A stretch of DNA of 64,000 nucleotides from Amycolatopsis vastitatis (GTDB taxonomy: Bacteria > Actinomycetota > Actinomycetes > Mycobacteriales > Pseudonocardiaceae), in assembly GCF_002234595.1 (NCBI RefSeq), contig NZ_NMUL01000060.1, positions 1-64,000 on the forward strand, written 5' to 3'. Shown here piece by piece: positions 24,990 through 33,330 of this stretch. The notes below the pieces were generated by a model. That model saw only the letters and a list, made by a program, of their open reading frames with translations. It was not told the DNA's origin and searched no databases. A program made the position numbers and the translations under genes. Position 1 is the stretch's first letter, and each line of letters starts with the position of its first letter.

Positions 24990-25183
24990 CGGTCCCCCTC
25001 CTGACGCACTGCCGGCGCAGTACCAGGCGCGCCGTCGCCGAGGTTCTGCCGCACCGAGTCGAAGATCCCCAGGCCGACGGTGAGATCGCCGAGGCCGTCG
25101 GTGCCGTTGAGCACGGTGACGTTCGCGTCGGACAGGCCCCGCGCGGCCCTGACCGGCGCCGATACGGCATGCATGCTCGCCAT
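24986..25183 (-). CDS. small protein of 65 residues, coupled to the monooxygenase
   Basis: A short frame beginning MASMHAVSAPVRAARGLSDA with a GGAAGG site upstream; the middle reads VTVLNGTDGLGDLTVGLGIF and the tail is Gly/Ala/Pro rich. Its stop overlaps the monooxygenase GTG start (about four bases), which argues for real translation. It lacks Cys, a signal peptide and any family I recognise. It could be a leader or precursor-like peptide acted on by the monooxygenase, or just a small accessory protein. No peptide-maturation gene is nearby. Confidence 0.45.
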   Translation of the reverse strand: MASMHAVSAPVRAARGLSDANVTVLNGTDGLGDLTVGLGIFDSVRQNLGDGAPGTAPAVRQEGDR

Positions 25184-25267
25184 CACACCCTTCCTGATCC
25201 CGTGCGGTCACTGAGGCGATCGGCGGTGACGCTAGCCGGTTTCCGGGCAGGGTGTCCTCGTGCTGGA

Positions 25268-25321
25268 GGTGGAGATCGGGGTGGAGACCTGCCTGGGAAA
25301 TCTCCACCGCGGTCTCCTACC
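25268..25321. promoter_or_regulatory. four-copy GGTGGAGA operator, two direct and two inverted repeats
   Basis: GGTGGAGA occurs at 25268-25275 and 25280-25287. Its complement TCTCCACC lies at 25301-25308 and the variant TCTCCTACC at 25313-25321. Each pair has a 12-base period and the pairs face each other. The site lies between the divergent small-protein/monooxygenase unit and the small membrane protein/kinase/regulator unit. A dimeric NarL-type response regulator is the likely binder. Confidence 0.5.
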
Positions 25322-25411
25322 GCGAACCGACGACACACCCGGGGCGGTGTTCGTAGCGTCGTCATCAACAGTTATGCCGTCGCGATAGTGACCATCGAAG
25401 GAGCACCACCC

Positions 25412-25543
25412 ATGTTGATCGGATCCCTGCTGGCTGCCGCCGGCCTGTTCACCGGTGTGCCAATCGCGGTGTGGTTGACCGTGGCTGTCCTCGCCGTGGT
25501 GGGCGTGGTGGCCTTCAAGATGCGGAGGCGCCGACGGCGTTGA
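25412..25543 (+). CDS. 43-residue membrane protein with poly-arginine tail
   Basis: The frame has GAAGGAG upstream of the ATG at 25412 and encodes one or two short hydrophobic segments (LLAAAGLFTGVPIAVWLTV, AVLAVVGVVAF) ending KMRRRRRR. It should sit in the membrane with its basic tail in the cytoplasm. It lies upstream of a histidine kinase and response regulator and is probably co-transcribed with them. No family is recognised. A small regulatory partner of the kinase, or a small target of the system, are both possible. Confidence 0.55.
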   Translation: MLIGSLLAAAGLFTGVPIAVWLTVAVLAVVGVVAFKMRRRRRR

Positions 25544-25590
25544 CCACCGCTTCGTTGCGCTACGGCAGATGCAGACAAGGAGCGACGACG

Positions 25591-26763
25591 GTGATAGTGA
25601 CGGGGCAATGGGTGCCACGGCGATGGTGGCCGGTGCGGCTGGGTGCAAACCTGGCCGGACTCGGCGGCATCGTCTACGGCATCAACGCCCGCACGCCGGG
25701 ATTGGGTCTTCACGGTCAGGCACTGGCCGTGCTGATCTGCGTCGTGGTCGCATGCCTGGGCTGGCTGGTCAGGACCGTCACCGTATATCTCGACAATCAG
25801 CACCGCACCCTCACCACGACCGCCCCCAGCGGGGCGCTGGTCACCGCAGGTGGCCTGCTCATGAGCATCGCCCCCATGCCCCCGGCGCTGGCCCTGGCCG
25901 GTGTGGGAGCGTTCACCGCAGCCGTAGAGCTGACACCCGCACTGGCCACGACCCTGACCGCCGCCGGCGTCCTCGTCGCGGCCGTCGGCACCGCGACGAT
26001 CAACCACCAGTGGGTGGCCTTCGCCGGCTACTCCGGCGGATTCGTGGCGATCACCCTCGCGGGATTCAACCGCCGGCAGTACAAACAACGCCTCGTCCAG
26101 GCCGAGCAACTACTCACCCAAACCCGCATCGCCGCCGACGCCGACACCCGGGCCGCCGCACTGGACGAACGCACCCGCATCGCCCGCGATATCCACGACG
26201 TGCTCGCGCACTCCCTTGGCGCAGTGGCCGTGCAACTCGACGCCGCCGACGCACTCCTCGAGGCCGACACCGACACACCACGAGCCCGACACCACGTCCA
26301 ACGCGCCCGACACCTGGCCGTGGACGGTCTCACCGAAACCCGCCGCGCCATCGGCGCGCTACGCAACGACGCCCCACCTCTTGGCGACCAACTCTCCGCG
26401 TTGGTCGCCGACCATTACAACGACGCCGCCACACCCGCCACACTCACCATCTTCGGCGAGCCCCGCCCGCTACCGGTGAACGCCGCCCTCACTATCTACC
26501 GCACTGCGCAGGAAGGCCTCAGCAACGCGCGCAAACACGCCCCCGGCCAGCCGGTGACCCTGCACGTGCACTACCACCACGACAACGTCGCAGTCACCAT
26601 CATCAACCCCACCAGCACCACCACCGACGGGAGCACACTCGGCGCTACCGGCGGCAGCTACGGGCTACCCGGGCTGGCCGAGCGCGCCACCCTGCTCGGG
26701 GGCACACTCATCGCAGGACAAGACGCAACCAACTGGAGCCTGCAGTTGTGGCTACCAACATGA
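25591..26763 (+). CDS. sensor histidine kinase (HisKA_3, NarL/DesK-type)
   Basis: A 390-residue kinase. Five or six hydrophobic segments fill the first 170 residues. A coiled dimerisation stretch leads to the phosphoacceptor motif RTRIARDIHDVLAHSLGAVA, where the His in DIHD is phosphorylated. The HATPase part has the N box RTAQEGLSNARKHA and the G box GGSYGLPGLAERATLL. The GTG at 25591 is preferred, since AAGGAG lies eight bases upstream. The stop overlaps the response regulator start. The N-terminal membrane domain is the presumed sensor; its signal is unknown. Confidence 0.9.
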   Translation: MIVTGQWVPRRWWPVRLGANLAGLGGIVYGINARTPGLGLHGQALAVLICVVVACLGWLVRTVTVYLDNQHRTLTTTAPSGALVTAGGLLMSIAPMPPALALAGVGAFTAAVELTPALATTLTAAGVLVAAVGTATINHQWVAFAGYSGGFVAITLAGFNRRQYKQRLVQAEQLLTQTRIAADADTRAAALDERTRIARDIHDVLAHSLGAVAVQLDAADALLEADTDTPRARHHVQRARHLAVDGLTETRRAIGALRNDAPPLGDQLSALVADHYNDAATPATLTIFGEPRPLPVNAALTIYRTAQEGLSNARKHAPGQPVTLHVHYHHDNVAVTIINPTSTTTDGSTLGATGGSYGLPGLAERATLLGGTLIAGQDATNWSLQLWLPT

Positions 26764-27434
26764 CCACCCCTGACAACCCGACGCTGCGCGTCGTCGTCGC
26801 CGACGACCAAGCCGCCGTCCGCGAGGGTCTCGTCACCCTGCTCGACCTCCTCCCCGACATCGCCGTCGTCGGCGCCGCCGCCGACGGCGACCACGCCCTC
26901 ACCCTCGTCGAACAACACGCCCCCGACGTGGTGCTCATGGACCTGCGCATGCCCGGCGTCGACGGCATCGAAGCCACCCGACGCATCCATGACCACCACC
27001 CCGCCACAAAAATTGTCGTGCTCACCACCTACAGCGACGACACCTCCATCCTCGACGCCCTGCGCGCCGGTGCACTGGGCTACCTCACCAAAGACGCCGG
27101 CCGCGACCACATCGCCCAAGCCATCCGCACCGCCGCCGCCGGACAAGCCGTCCTCGACCCCACCATCCACGCCCGCCTGCTCGCCGCAACCGCGCACCCC
27201 CCAGCCCACCCAGACACGCCACCGTCAACACCACCAGACGGGCTCACCACCCGCGAAACCGAAGTCCTCACCCAACTCGCCGCCGGACACTCCAACTCCG
27301 AAATCGCCCAACAACTCTTCGTCAGCGAAACAACCATCAAAACCCACATCAACCACATCTACGCCAAAATCGGCGCCGCCGACCGCGCCCAAGCCGTCCG
27401 CTACGCCTACCAACACCACCTCACCCAGCCATAA
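26760..27434 (+). CDS. NarL/FixJ-family response regulator
   Basis: A 224-residue regulator. The receiver domain has the acidic pair VVVADDQAAVREGL, the phosphorylated Asp in VVLMDLRMPGVDG and the Lys in GYLTKDAG. After a Pro-rich linker comes a LuxR-type HTH, LTTRETEVLTQLAAGHSNSE followed by IAQQLFVSETTIKTHINHIY. The ATG overlaps the kinase stop, so the pair is a normal two-component operon. The four-site operator at 25268-25321 is the likely target. A strong hairpin follows at 27477. Confidence 0.92.
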   Translation: MTTPDNPTLRVVVADDQAAVREGLVTLLDLLPDIAVVGAAADGDHALTLVEQHAPDVVLMDLRMPGVDGIEATRRIHDHHPATKIVVLTTYSDDTSILDALRAGALGYLTKDAGRDHIAQAIRTAAAGQAVLDPTIHARLLAATAHPPAHPDTPPSTPPDGLTTRETEVLTQLAAGHSNSEIAQQLFVSETTIKTHINHIYAKIGAADRAQAVRYAYQHHLTQP

Positions 27435-27476
27435 CCCATCAGGCTCCTCCCGTGCGTCTGAGTTCGTGCACGTCAC

Positions 27477-27517
27477 GGGATCCCCCGTCCCGGTAGAGCC
27501 ACCGGGACGGGGGTCCC
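27477..27517 (+). terminator. strong hairpin after the response regulator gene
   Basis: GGGATCCCCCGTCCCGGT (27477-27494) pairs with ACCGGGACGGGGGTCCC (27501-27517) over 17 pairs with one bulged T and a six-base loop. No U-run follows, as is usual for high-GC actinobacterial terminators. Confidence 0.75.
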
Positions 27518-27574
27518 TCATGGCACACGTGAGATGTCTTGGAAAGCTAAAGCTTGGTAAGACATCCGCTGTTC

Positions 27575-27869
27575 GGTGCCCGGCCGGATGGGGAGCCGTC
27601 GGGTGCCGCGCCGCCGGGCCAGTATCCGCGCTGTGCGGGCGCGACCGCCCAATACCCGTCCTGCGCAAGGCAGTCGAGGATCCCTGCCCAGCTGGCGGCA
27701 TGGTCGGGAAATCCGTGGAGGCACACAACGAGCGCCCGCTGCCGGCCTCAAGGATCGGAACCACCAGCCCGCCTGCCTGAACCGTCCGATGACGGACGCG
27801 GTCGGTCGCCTGGGACCCCCTGGCCGGGGAGTCCTCGCCAAAGGGCGGTCGCTCGGGCACCTGTGTCAT
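27575..27869 (-). pseudogene. alpha/beta hydrolase (epoxide-hydrolase-like), N-terminal frameshifted remnant
   Basis: From the ATG at 27869 the frame runs through TVQAGGLVVPILEAGSG. A frame change then gives VCLHGFPDHAASWAGIL and DCLAQDGYWAVAPAQRGYWP, the HGFPD oxyanion-hole region and first helix of epoxide-hydrolase-like enzymes. The nucleophile elbow and everything after are missing. The start overlaps the stop of the MFS fragment by ATGA. Confidence 0.7.
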
Positions 27870-28125
27870 GAGTTCAAGCTCCAAGCCGCCTTCGCGGCGT
27901 CGCGGTCCGGCAAGCCCGGACCAAGTAGCAAGTAAGCGGCGTAGGTCATCGCGTACGCGCTGAGCACCCAGCTCAGGTTCGACAGCGAGGACTCGTGGAC
28001 ACCGCGGCCGATGTAGGAGAGCCCGGCGTTCGTGATGTACAGATCCAGTACGGCGATGAAGCTCGCCGTCGCCAGGATCGCGAGGATCAGACCGGGCCTT
28101 GCCGGCCTGGAAGGCGTCGCACGCC
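27866..28125 (-). pseudogene. MFS transporter (DHA2-like) N-terminal fragment
   Basis: The minus strand encodes LILAILATASFIAVLDLYIT, NAGLSYIGRGVHESSLSNLS and WVLSAYAMTYAAYLLLGPG, the first two transmembrane helices of an EmrB/QacA-type exporter with its VLD motif D residue. The frame then runs into unrelated residues and stops. The other twelve or so helices are missing and the 5' end is also unclear. It is a relic. Confidence 0.65.
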
Positions 28126-28174
28126 GGGCGGCGCGGTGGAGTTCACAGGCATGCGCAGGGGTGTACTGCGGGGG

Positions 28175-28633
28175 TCAGCCGACCAGTCGGCTGAGCTTGC
28201 GGATTTGTTTGTCGAAGGCGCGCGAGGGCACGATCCTGCGCAGGGCGCTGACGCGTGCGGCCATCGAGCCGGCGGTGTAGCGGAGCTTGGGCTTGGCGTC
28301 GGTGGCGGCCGCGACGATCACCTTCGCGACAACGGCCGGGTCGTCGGCGTTGCGCACGGCCGTGGCCAGTACGTCTCGGGCGATCTCCCTCTGTGCGGTG
28401 TAGATCGGCAGGGGCGAGTCGGGTGCCTGGCTGCTCGCTTCGAAACTGGTGCTTGTGTAGGCCGGCTCGACGAGCAGCATCCGGACGCCGTGCTCGCGAA
28501 GCTCGTGGTCGACGGACTCGGCGTAGCCCTCGACCGCGTGCTTGGTGGCGGCGTAGACGGCCATGAAGGGGGCGGGGATCAGACCGAGTACCGAGGCGAC
28601 GTTGACCACGCGGCCACTGCCCTGGGCGCGCAT
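28175..28633 (-). pseudogene. SDR C-terminal fragment
   Basis: The fragment begins inside an SDR at GSGRVVNVASVLGLIPAPFM and has the catalytic YxxxK in VYAATKHAVEGYAES, then LREHGVRMLLVEPAYTSTSF. The Rossmann N-terminus (about 120 residues) is missing. The DNA just upstream is a fragment of an unrelated STAS gene on the other strand. It could still give a 152-residue product but cannot bind the cofactor. Confidence 0.75.
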
Positions 28634-28649
28634 GTGGGGCAGCCACGCA

Positions 28650-28761
28650 GCGCGCGGTGATCCGCCCGATCACACTGCTCCAACTCGACCGCGTCCTGCC
28701 CATCCACGCCGACCGCGCCGACGCCGAAGCCTGGCTTTCGCTGGTGGCACGCCTGCACTGA
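28650..28761 (+). pseudogene. STAS-domain C-terminal fragment
   Basis: The codons read RPITLLQLDRVLPIHADRAD followed by AEAWLSLVARLH and a stop, the usual end of SpoIIAA-like STAS proteins (LxLTGLDRVLPIH). No N-terminal part is present. It directly abuts the SDR fragment in opposite orientation, marking a recombination junction. Confidence 0.55.
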
Positions 28762-29026
28762 GGTCGGCCTGGCAGTCTCCGCCTTGCCTCGTCCGGCGAA
28801 GACGGCCCTGCCGACCCTGGGTTTAGAGCCGGCAGGGTCTCGATCCGAAAGGAACCCGTACGAGAGGTCCGAATCTACGTTCCCTGTACCCCGGCACCGG
28901 CCGCCGAAACACGAACGCGAAACCCATGCGACGTGCTCCTGGCGATCCCATGGCTTGGAGAGTTACGTTGGTCGTCGCGATGGTTGAGAGAGCAGCCGTC
29001 TTCCGCTGCCACCCAGGGAGAACGGC

Positions 29027-29812
29027 ATGAGCAGTGACCAGGACTGGCAACGCAACAAAGATGCCTTCGTGACCGACCGGCTTGCCGCCGGGCCTCTGGC
29101 CCGGCAGTTCGCCCAGCTGACGCGCACCTTGCTGACCGCTCCCACCGTCGAAGACGTCCTGCAGCGTGTGCTCGAGGCGACGACGGTGATGGTTCCGGCC
29201 GCCGACCTCGCCAGCTTCACCCTGCTCGACGCCGGCGGTCACTTCCACACCCCCGCCGAAACCGACGAGGTGGCCATCGAACTCGACCGGCTGCAGTACC
29301 GGTTCCGAGAGGGCCCCTGCGTCGAAGCGGCCGAGCCCGGCGGCCCGGCCGTGGCGATCGCCCCGGACCTCGCGGCCGAACCGCGCTGGCCCCGCTGGGC
29401 GCCGGCCGCCGCGCAACTCGGAATGGGTTCCGTCCTCTCCACTGCCCTCATCAGCGGACCACCCAGCGGCGCGTCCAGGGGCGCCCTCAACGTGTACTCC
29501 CGCTCCCGCCACGGACTGGACGCCGCCGACCGCGACGCCTTGCTGCTGCTCGCGACCCACGCTTCTCTCGCTCTGGCCGCCACCGACGCTGTCACACGCG
29601 CGGAACTGCAGGCCGCGCACCTGCACAAGGCCATCGACAGCCGCGACGTGATCGGCCAAGCCAAAGGCATCATCATGGCGCGGCGAGGCGTCTCCGCGGA
29701 CGCGGCCTTCGACATCCTGCGGCGTACCTCCCAAGACCTCAACGTCAAGCTCGCCGACCTCGCTCGAACACTCACCGAACGCCACACCGAGATCGACCTC
29801 CCCACCCACTGA
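29027..29812 (+). CDS. GAF-ANTAR domain RNA-binding antiterminator
   Basis: A 261-residue protein. The GAF domain (about residues 35-170) includes FREGPCVEAAEPGGPAVAIA and SVLSTALISGP. The C-terminal ANTAR domain carries AIDSRDVIGQAKGIIMARRG and ADAAFDILRRTSQDLNVKLA, the two-helix core that binds dual-hexaloop RNA to prevent termination. Such proteins are numerous in actinobacteria; the GAF domain presumably senses a small ligand or redox state. The ATG at 29027 lies just after GGGAGAAC. It is the only intact gene between 27.5 and 31.8 kb. Confidence 0.9.
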   Translation: MSSDQDWQRNKDAFVTDRLAAGPLARQFAQLTRTLLTAPTVEDVLQRVLEATTVMVPAADLASFTLLDAGGHFHTPAETDEVAIELDRLQYRFREGPCVEAAEPGGPAVAIAPDLAAEPRWPRWAPAAAQLGMGSVLSTALISGPPSGASRGALNVYSRSRHGLDAADRDALLLLATHASLALAATDAVTRAELQAAHLHKAIDSRDVIGQAKGIIMARRGVSADAAFDILRRTSQDLNVKLADLARTLTERHTEIDLPTH

Positions 29813-29849
29813 CCACCGCAACTTCGGGCCTCCACCCGGCGCAGCGCAC

Positions 29850-30041
29850 GGCGCTTCCGCTCCCGCCGCCCACCGGCGACATCGCGTGGGCGGCGTCGCC
29901 GAGGCACAGCAACCCGTCGCGCGCGTCCGGCAGGAGCACCTCGGTGCCCCTGGAGTGTGGCACCGCGAAGCGCTCGCCCAAGCCCAGATCGTCGAGCAGG
30001 TCGAGAGTGGCGGGAGGAACGGTGTCTCCGCGGAAGATCAT
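29850..30041 (-). pseudogene. FAD-dependent monooxygenase fragment
   Basis: From an ATG at 30041 the minus strand reads FRGDTVPPATLDLLDDLGL, GERFAVPHSRGTEVLLPD and LLCLGDAAHAMSPVGGG. This joins the early substrate loop to the GD motif (LGDAAHAMSP) of a PHBH-type hydroxylase with most of the middle deleted. Its start overlaps the SDR fragment stop by ATGA, so the two once formed an operon. Confidence 0.65.
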
Positions 30042-30405
30042 TCCGGCGTGACCCAGTCGAGGCTGAGCCGCCAGGCTGCGGCGCGAGTCGCGGGATCGTA
30101 GGAAACCTCGGGCGAGCGCGCCTCCTGGTCGCGCACGTAGTAGCGGCCGGTCACCACGGTGAGGCTCGGATCGGTGGCCAGGCGCAGCGCCGCCGATGCG
30201 CCCTGCTCGGGAGTCAGCAGCCGCCGGTGGATCAGCGACCGGAACGGCGCGAGCACGACGGGCGTGATGTCGTCGACGATGCCCGTGCTCACGATCCCCG
30301 GGTGCACGGCATTCACGGTGACGCCTTGGTCGCGCCACCGGTCGGCGAATTCGTAACCGCAGATCGTGGCCAGCAGCTTTGCCCTGGCGTATGCGGCAGT
30401 GAGCT
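30038..30405 (-). pseudogene. SDR (retinol-dehydrogenase-like) C-terminal fragment
   Basis: The readable part starts at AYARAKLLATICGYEFADRW (YxxxK region) and continues GVTVNAVHPGIVSTGIVDDI to a normal SDR end. The Rossmann half is missing. At about 30405 the sequence switches to the truncated XRE gene on the other strand, so both genes lost their N-termini at one junction. Confidence 0.7.
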
Positions 30406-31228
30406 CACCCCCGCCGATCTGGGGCTGCCCCAAGGAGATCCCGGGACGCGCCGTGTCGCCGGCCTGCGGCGGGAGGAGGTCGCCGCCAGCGTCGCGATCA
30501 GTCACGACTACTACACCCGGATCGAACAGGGGCGGCTCGCGCCCTCCGAGCCCGCCCTCGAGGCCATCGCCCACACCCTGCGCCTCACCGCGGACCAGCG
30601 CACCTACGTCGAGGGCCTCGCACAGCAGGCCGATCGGCGCACGCCTCCGCGACGCCGCTCGAACCCGGTGCGACCCCAGCTCCAACGGCTCCTCGACCAG
30701 CTGATCGACACCCCGGCGTTCGTGGTCGGCAAGTACCTCGACATCCTCGCCTGGAACCCGCTGGCCGCGGCGCTGCTGATCGACGTCGACAAGATGGCCC
30801 CGCACGAGCGCAGCTACATCCGGATGATGTTCACCGACCCCCGGATGAAGGACTACTACGAGGACTGGGAGAGCATGGCCCGCACCGGCGTCGCGCTCCT
30901 GCGCATGCAGGCCGTCGAGAACCCCGCCGACCCGCGGCTCGCCACCCTCGTCGGAGAGCTGTCGGTCTCCCACCCGCAGTTCCGTCGCTGGTGGGCCGCC
31001 CGCGACGTGGCCCGCCAGGAGTTCGGCACCAAGACTGTCCGCCACCCCGAGCTCGGCGACCTCACCGTCGACTGGGACGGCTTCCAGTGGGCCGGCGACC
31101 CCGACCAGCAGCTCATCGTCTGGTCCGCCGAACCGGGCTCGCCCACCCACGAGAAGTTCCGCATCCTCAGCTCCTGGATCGCCGCGACATCTCCCTCGGC
31201 TCATGACGCGCCGACCGGCCGTCCCTGA
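30405..31228 (+). pseudogene. MmyB-like XRE transcriptional regulator, 5'-truncated
   Basis: The frame reads LTPADLGLPQGDPGTRRVAG, LRREEVAASVAISHDYYTRI and EQGRLAPSEPALEAIAHTLR, a typical MmyB-type HTH, then the PAS-like ligand domain with VVGKYLDILAWNPLAAALL and LIVWSAEPGSPTHEKFRIL. About 15-20 N-terminal residues including the natural start are missing, replaced by SDR sequence on the other strand. A product from an internal start would lack the first HTH helix. The rest of the frame is intact, so decay is recent. Confidence 0.75.
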
Positions 31229-31596
31229 CCACAACGAAACGCGCGACATGATCTCGGAGACACGGTGAACCCAGTGCCGCGCCAGCGCGAAGGCCTCCGG
31301 CGGGGGCCGAGGGAGTCCCCGCCGATCCCATGCTCGAACATCGCGAAGATGTTTCGGAGATTGCTGAGCACACTGGACCGTTCGTAGCGACCCGGTCCTA
31401 CGCCCGAACATCGCCGGGGCGCTCGGTCCCTTCATCGCGAGCGCTCTGTACGTGTACTGGTAACGACGCGTATTTGATGGGCGCGTGTTCGTCGATGCGG
31501 AAGTTGGCGCGGGCGCTGGATTCTGCTGGCTAGTACTCCAGTCCGGCGACACCAGACGAGCCCACCGCGCTGCGCCGGGCCGGCCGGCCCCGTCGA
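31229..31596. other. intergenic stretch, nothing recognised
   Basis: Between the XRE pseudogene and a short transposase-like fragment there is no supported gene. Small open frames on both strands have no recognisable family. Confidence 0.4.
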
Positions 31597-31735
31597 GGAT
31601 GACCTGCTGGCGCACATCTGGCCCAGCCACCACGCCAACGTCAACTTCTACGGACCCACTCGGTGGACATCGACGGTGAGCTGGCCAAGCATCGATGCCG
31701 ATGGCTACCGGCCGCTGCGGCTGCCCGCACAGCGT
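31597..31735 (+). pseudogene. possible Tn3-type transposase C-terminal fragment
   Basis: One frame reads DDLLAHIWPSHHANVNFYG, and after a shift VDIDGELAK and DADGYRPLRLP. This resembles a line found near the end of some actinobacterial Tn3 transposases (LAHIWPTHHxNxxFYG). It is too short and damaged for a firm call. Confidence 0.35.
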
Positions 31736-31837
31736 TGACCTCGGGCTGCGCGGTTGGCGGCGCTGGATCGTTCGGTCCGGCTGGGCTCGGGCGTGATCCC
31801 ACGCCAGCGAGTGTGATGAAGCGGGAGGCGACCGGTT

Positions 31838-32428
31838 TCAGGTGGGGCGGCGGATGGCCTGTACGGCCGTGTCGTAGAGGTCGAGCATGTCGGCCTGTCC
31901 GCGCAGGCGGACCCATTCCTCGTTGGCGACCTGCAGGCAGACGATCGCCGCTGCGGCGATCGAGCGGGCTTCCAGAATGCGGCGGTCGGTATCGGGCAGG
32001 CGCGGCTCGATCAGCGGGGCGAACAGGTCTTGCCAGCGAGCCTGTTTCTCGGCGTGGCCGGCGCGCAGGGAGTCGTTGCCGAACAGCAGCGTGATGAACT
32101 CCAGGCGCCCTTCGGGGCTCATCTCGATTTCATCGAGGACCCCGAACGCCGCGCGCAGCGCCGTCCACGGGTCCTCGCCGGCCGGGCGCTCGGCAAGGCG
32201 CGCGGCGATCAGGTCACCCTGCTCGGCCAGGCTGCTCAGGGCGAGGTCTTCCTTGCTGCGGAAGTAGTTGAACAGGGTCCGCCGGGAGACGCCCGCCGCG
32301 GCGGCGACCTCGTCGAGGGTCGTGTTGTCGTAGCCCTTCGCGGCGAACAGTTCGATCGCGGTCCGGGCCAGCAGGGAGCGGACCACCGAGCGGGTCTGCT
32401 CCCGAAGAGGTGTCGGTTTCGAAGCCAT
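31838..32428 (-). CDS. TetR-family regulator of the adjacent SDR/aldehyde dehydrogenase genes
   Basis: A 196-residue TetR protein. The HTH spans TAIELFAAKGYDNTTLDEVA and AAAGVSRRTLFNYFRSKEDL; the C-terminal ligand domain follows. The start is taken at ATG 32428 (MASKPTPLREQ); an in-frame upstream start at 32446 would add six residues. It is divergent from the SDR at 32501, and the 72 bases between hold overlapping palindromes, so it probably represses that operon and itself. Aldehydes or related substrates of the neighbouring dehydrogenases are plausible inducers. Confidence 0.87.
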   Translation of the reverse strand: MASKPTPLREQTRSVVRSLLARTAIELFAAKGYDNTTLDEVAAAAGVSRRTLFNYFRSKEDLALSSLAEQGDLIAARLAERPAGEDPWTALRAAFGVLDEIEMSPEGRLEFITLLFGNDSLRAGHAEKQARWQDLFAPLIEPRLPDTDRRILEARSIAAAAIVCLQVANEEWVRLRGQADMLDLYDTAVQAIRRPT

Positions 32429-32455
32429 GCACCCATGGTACGACACATCACATCA

Positions 32456-32494
32456 TGCAAGCTCTTGCACTCAGTGCAAGATCGTGCGTAGAGT
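32456..32494 (+). promoter_or_regulatory. palindromic operator and promoter of the SDR operon
   Basis: TGCAAGCTCTTGCA (32456-32469) overlaps the 17-base palindrome CTTGCACTCAGTGCAAG (32464-32480). TTGCAC (32465) can act as -35 and TAGAGT (32489-32494) as -10, 18 bases apart. The -10 lies six bases before the SDR ATG, so that message is probably leaderless. Confidence 0.65.
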
Positions 32495-32500
32495 GAATGC

Positions 32501-33319
32501 ATGAGCAAAATCGACTACCACCACCAGACCGTCATCGTCACCGGCGCCAGCTCCGGCCTCGGCGCCGAATTCGCCCGCCAGCTGGCCCGCCGCGGCGCGA
32601 ACCTCGTGCTGGTCGCCCGCCGCGCCGACCGGCTGGAGAGCCTGGCCGCCGAACTCACCCGCGCCCACGGCGTCACCGTCACCACCATCGCCCGCGACCT
32701 CGGTGCGCCCGACGCCGGCCGCACCCTGCGCGCCGAACTCGAATCCCGCGGCATCCACGCCACCGGGCTGGTCAACAACGCCGGCTTCGGTACCCACGAC
32801 GCCTTCACCAACGAAGACCCCGACCGCCTGCAGAACATGATCGCGCTCAACATCAGCGCCCTGGTCGACCTCAGCCGCGCCTACATCGACCCGCTGACCA
32901 CCGCCGACACCGGCATCCTGATCAACGTCGCCAGCCTGCTCGGCTTCCAGCCCATCCCCTACATGAGCGTCTACGCCGCCACCAAGGCCTTCGTCCTCAG
33001 CTTCACCGAAGGCCTGTGGGAAGAAACCCGCGGCACCAACCTGCGCGTCCTGGCCGTGAACCCCGGCGCCATGCAGACCGAGTTCTTCGACGCCGCCGGC
33101 CAAACCGCCGACCTCGGCACCAAACGCGCCACCCCCGAACAGGTCGTCACCATCGCCCTCGACACCCTCGACCGCCGGTCGGCGCCGCCGTCGGTGGTCA
33201 CCAACAGCCGCTCGCTCACCCTCCTCGGCAGGCTCCTCACCCGCCGGCACATGGTCCGGGTCATCGGCTGGATGGCCCGCCGCGCACAGAACAAGCCCGC
33301 TGCCCCCGCTCACAGCTGA
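32501..33319 (+). CDS. short-chain dehydrogenase (DltE-like SDR)
   Basis: A 272-residue SDR. The cofactor motif is VTGASSGLGAEFARQLARRG, then NNAGFGTHDAF, the catalytic Ser in LINVASLLGF and YxxxK in VYAATKAFVLSFTEGL. The last 50 residues are basic with a hydrophobic helix, suggesting peripheral membrane binding. The substrate is unknown. It is the first gene after the TetR operator and is followed 11 bases later by an aldehyde dehydrogenase, a pairing that suggests stepwise oxidation of an alcohol to an acid. Confidence 0.88.
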   Translation: MSKIDYHHQTVIVTGASSGLGAEFARQLARRGANLVLVARRADRLESLAAELTRAHGVTVTTIARDLGAPDAGRTLRAELESRGIHATGLVNNAGFGTHDAFTNEDPDRLQNMIALNISALVDLSRAYIDPLTTADTGILINVASLLGFQPIPYMSVYAATKAFVLSFTEGLWEETRGTNLRVLAVNPGAMQTEFFDAAGQTADLGTKRATPEQVVTIALDTLDRRSAPPSVVTNSRSLTLLGRLLTRRHMVRVIGWMARRAQNKPAAPAHS

Positions 33320-33330
33320 GGAACACCGTC

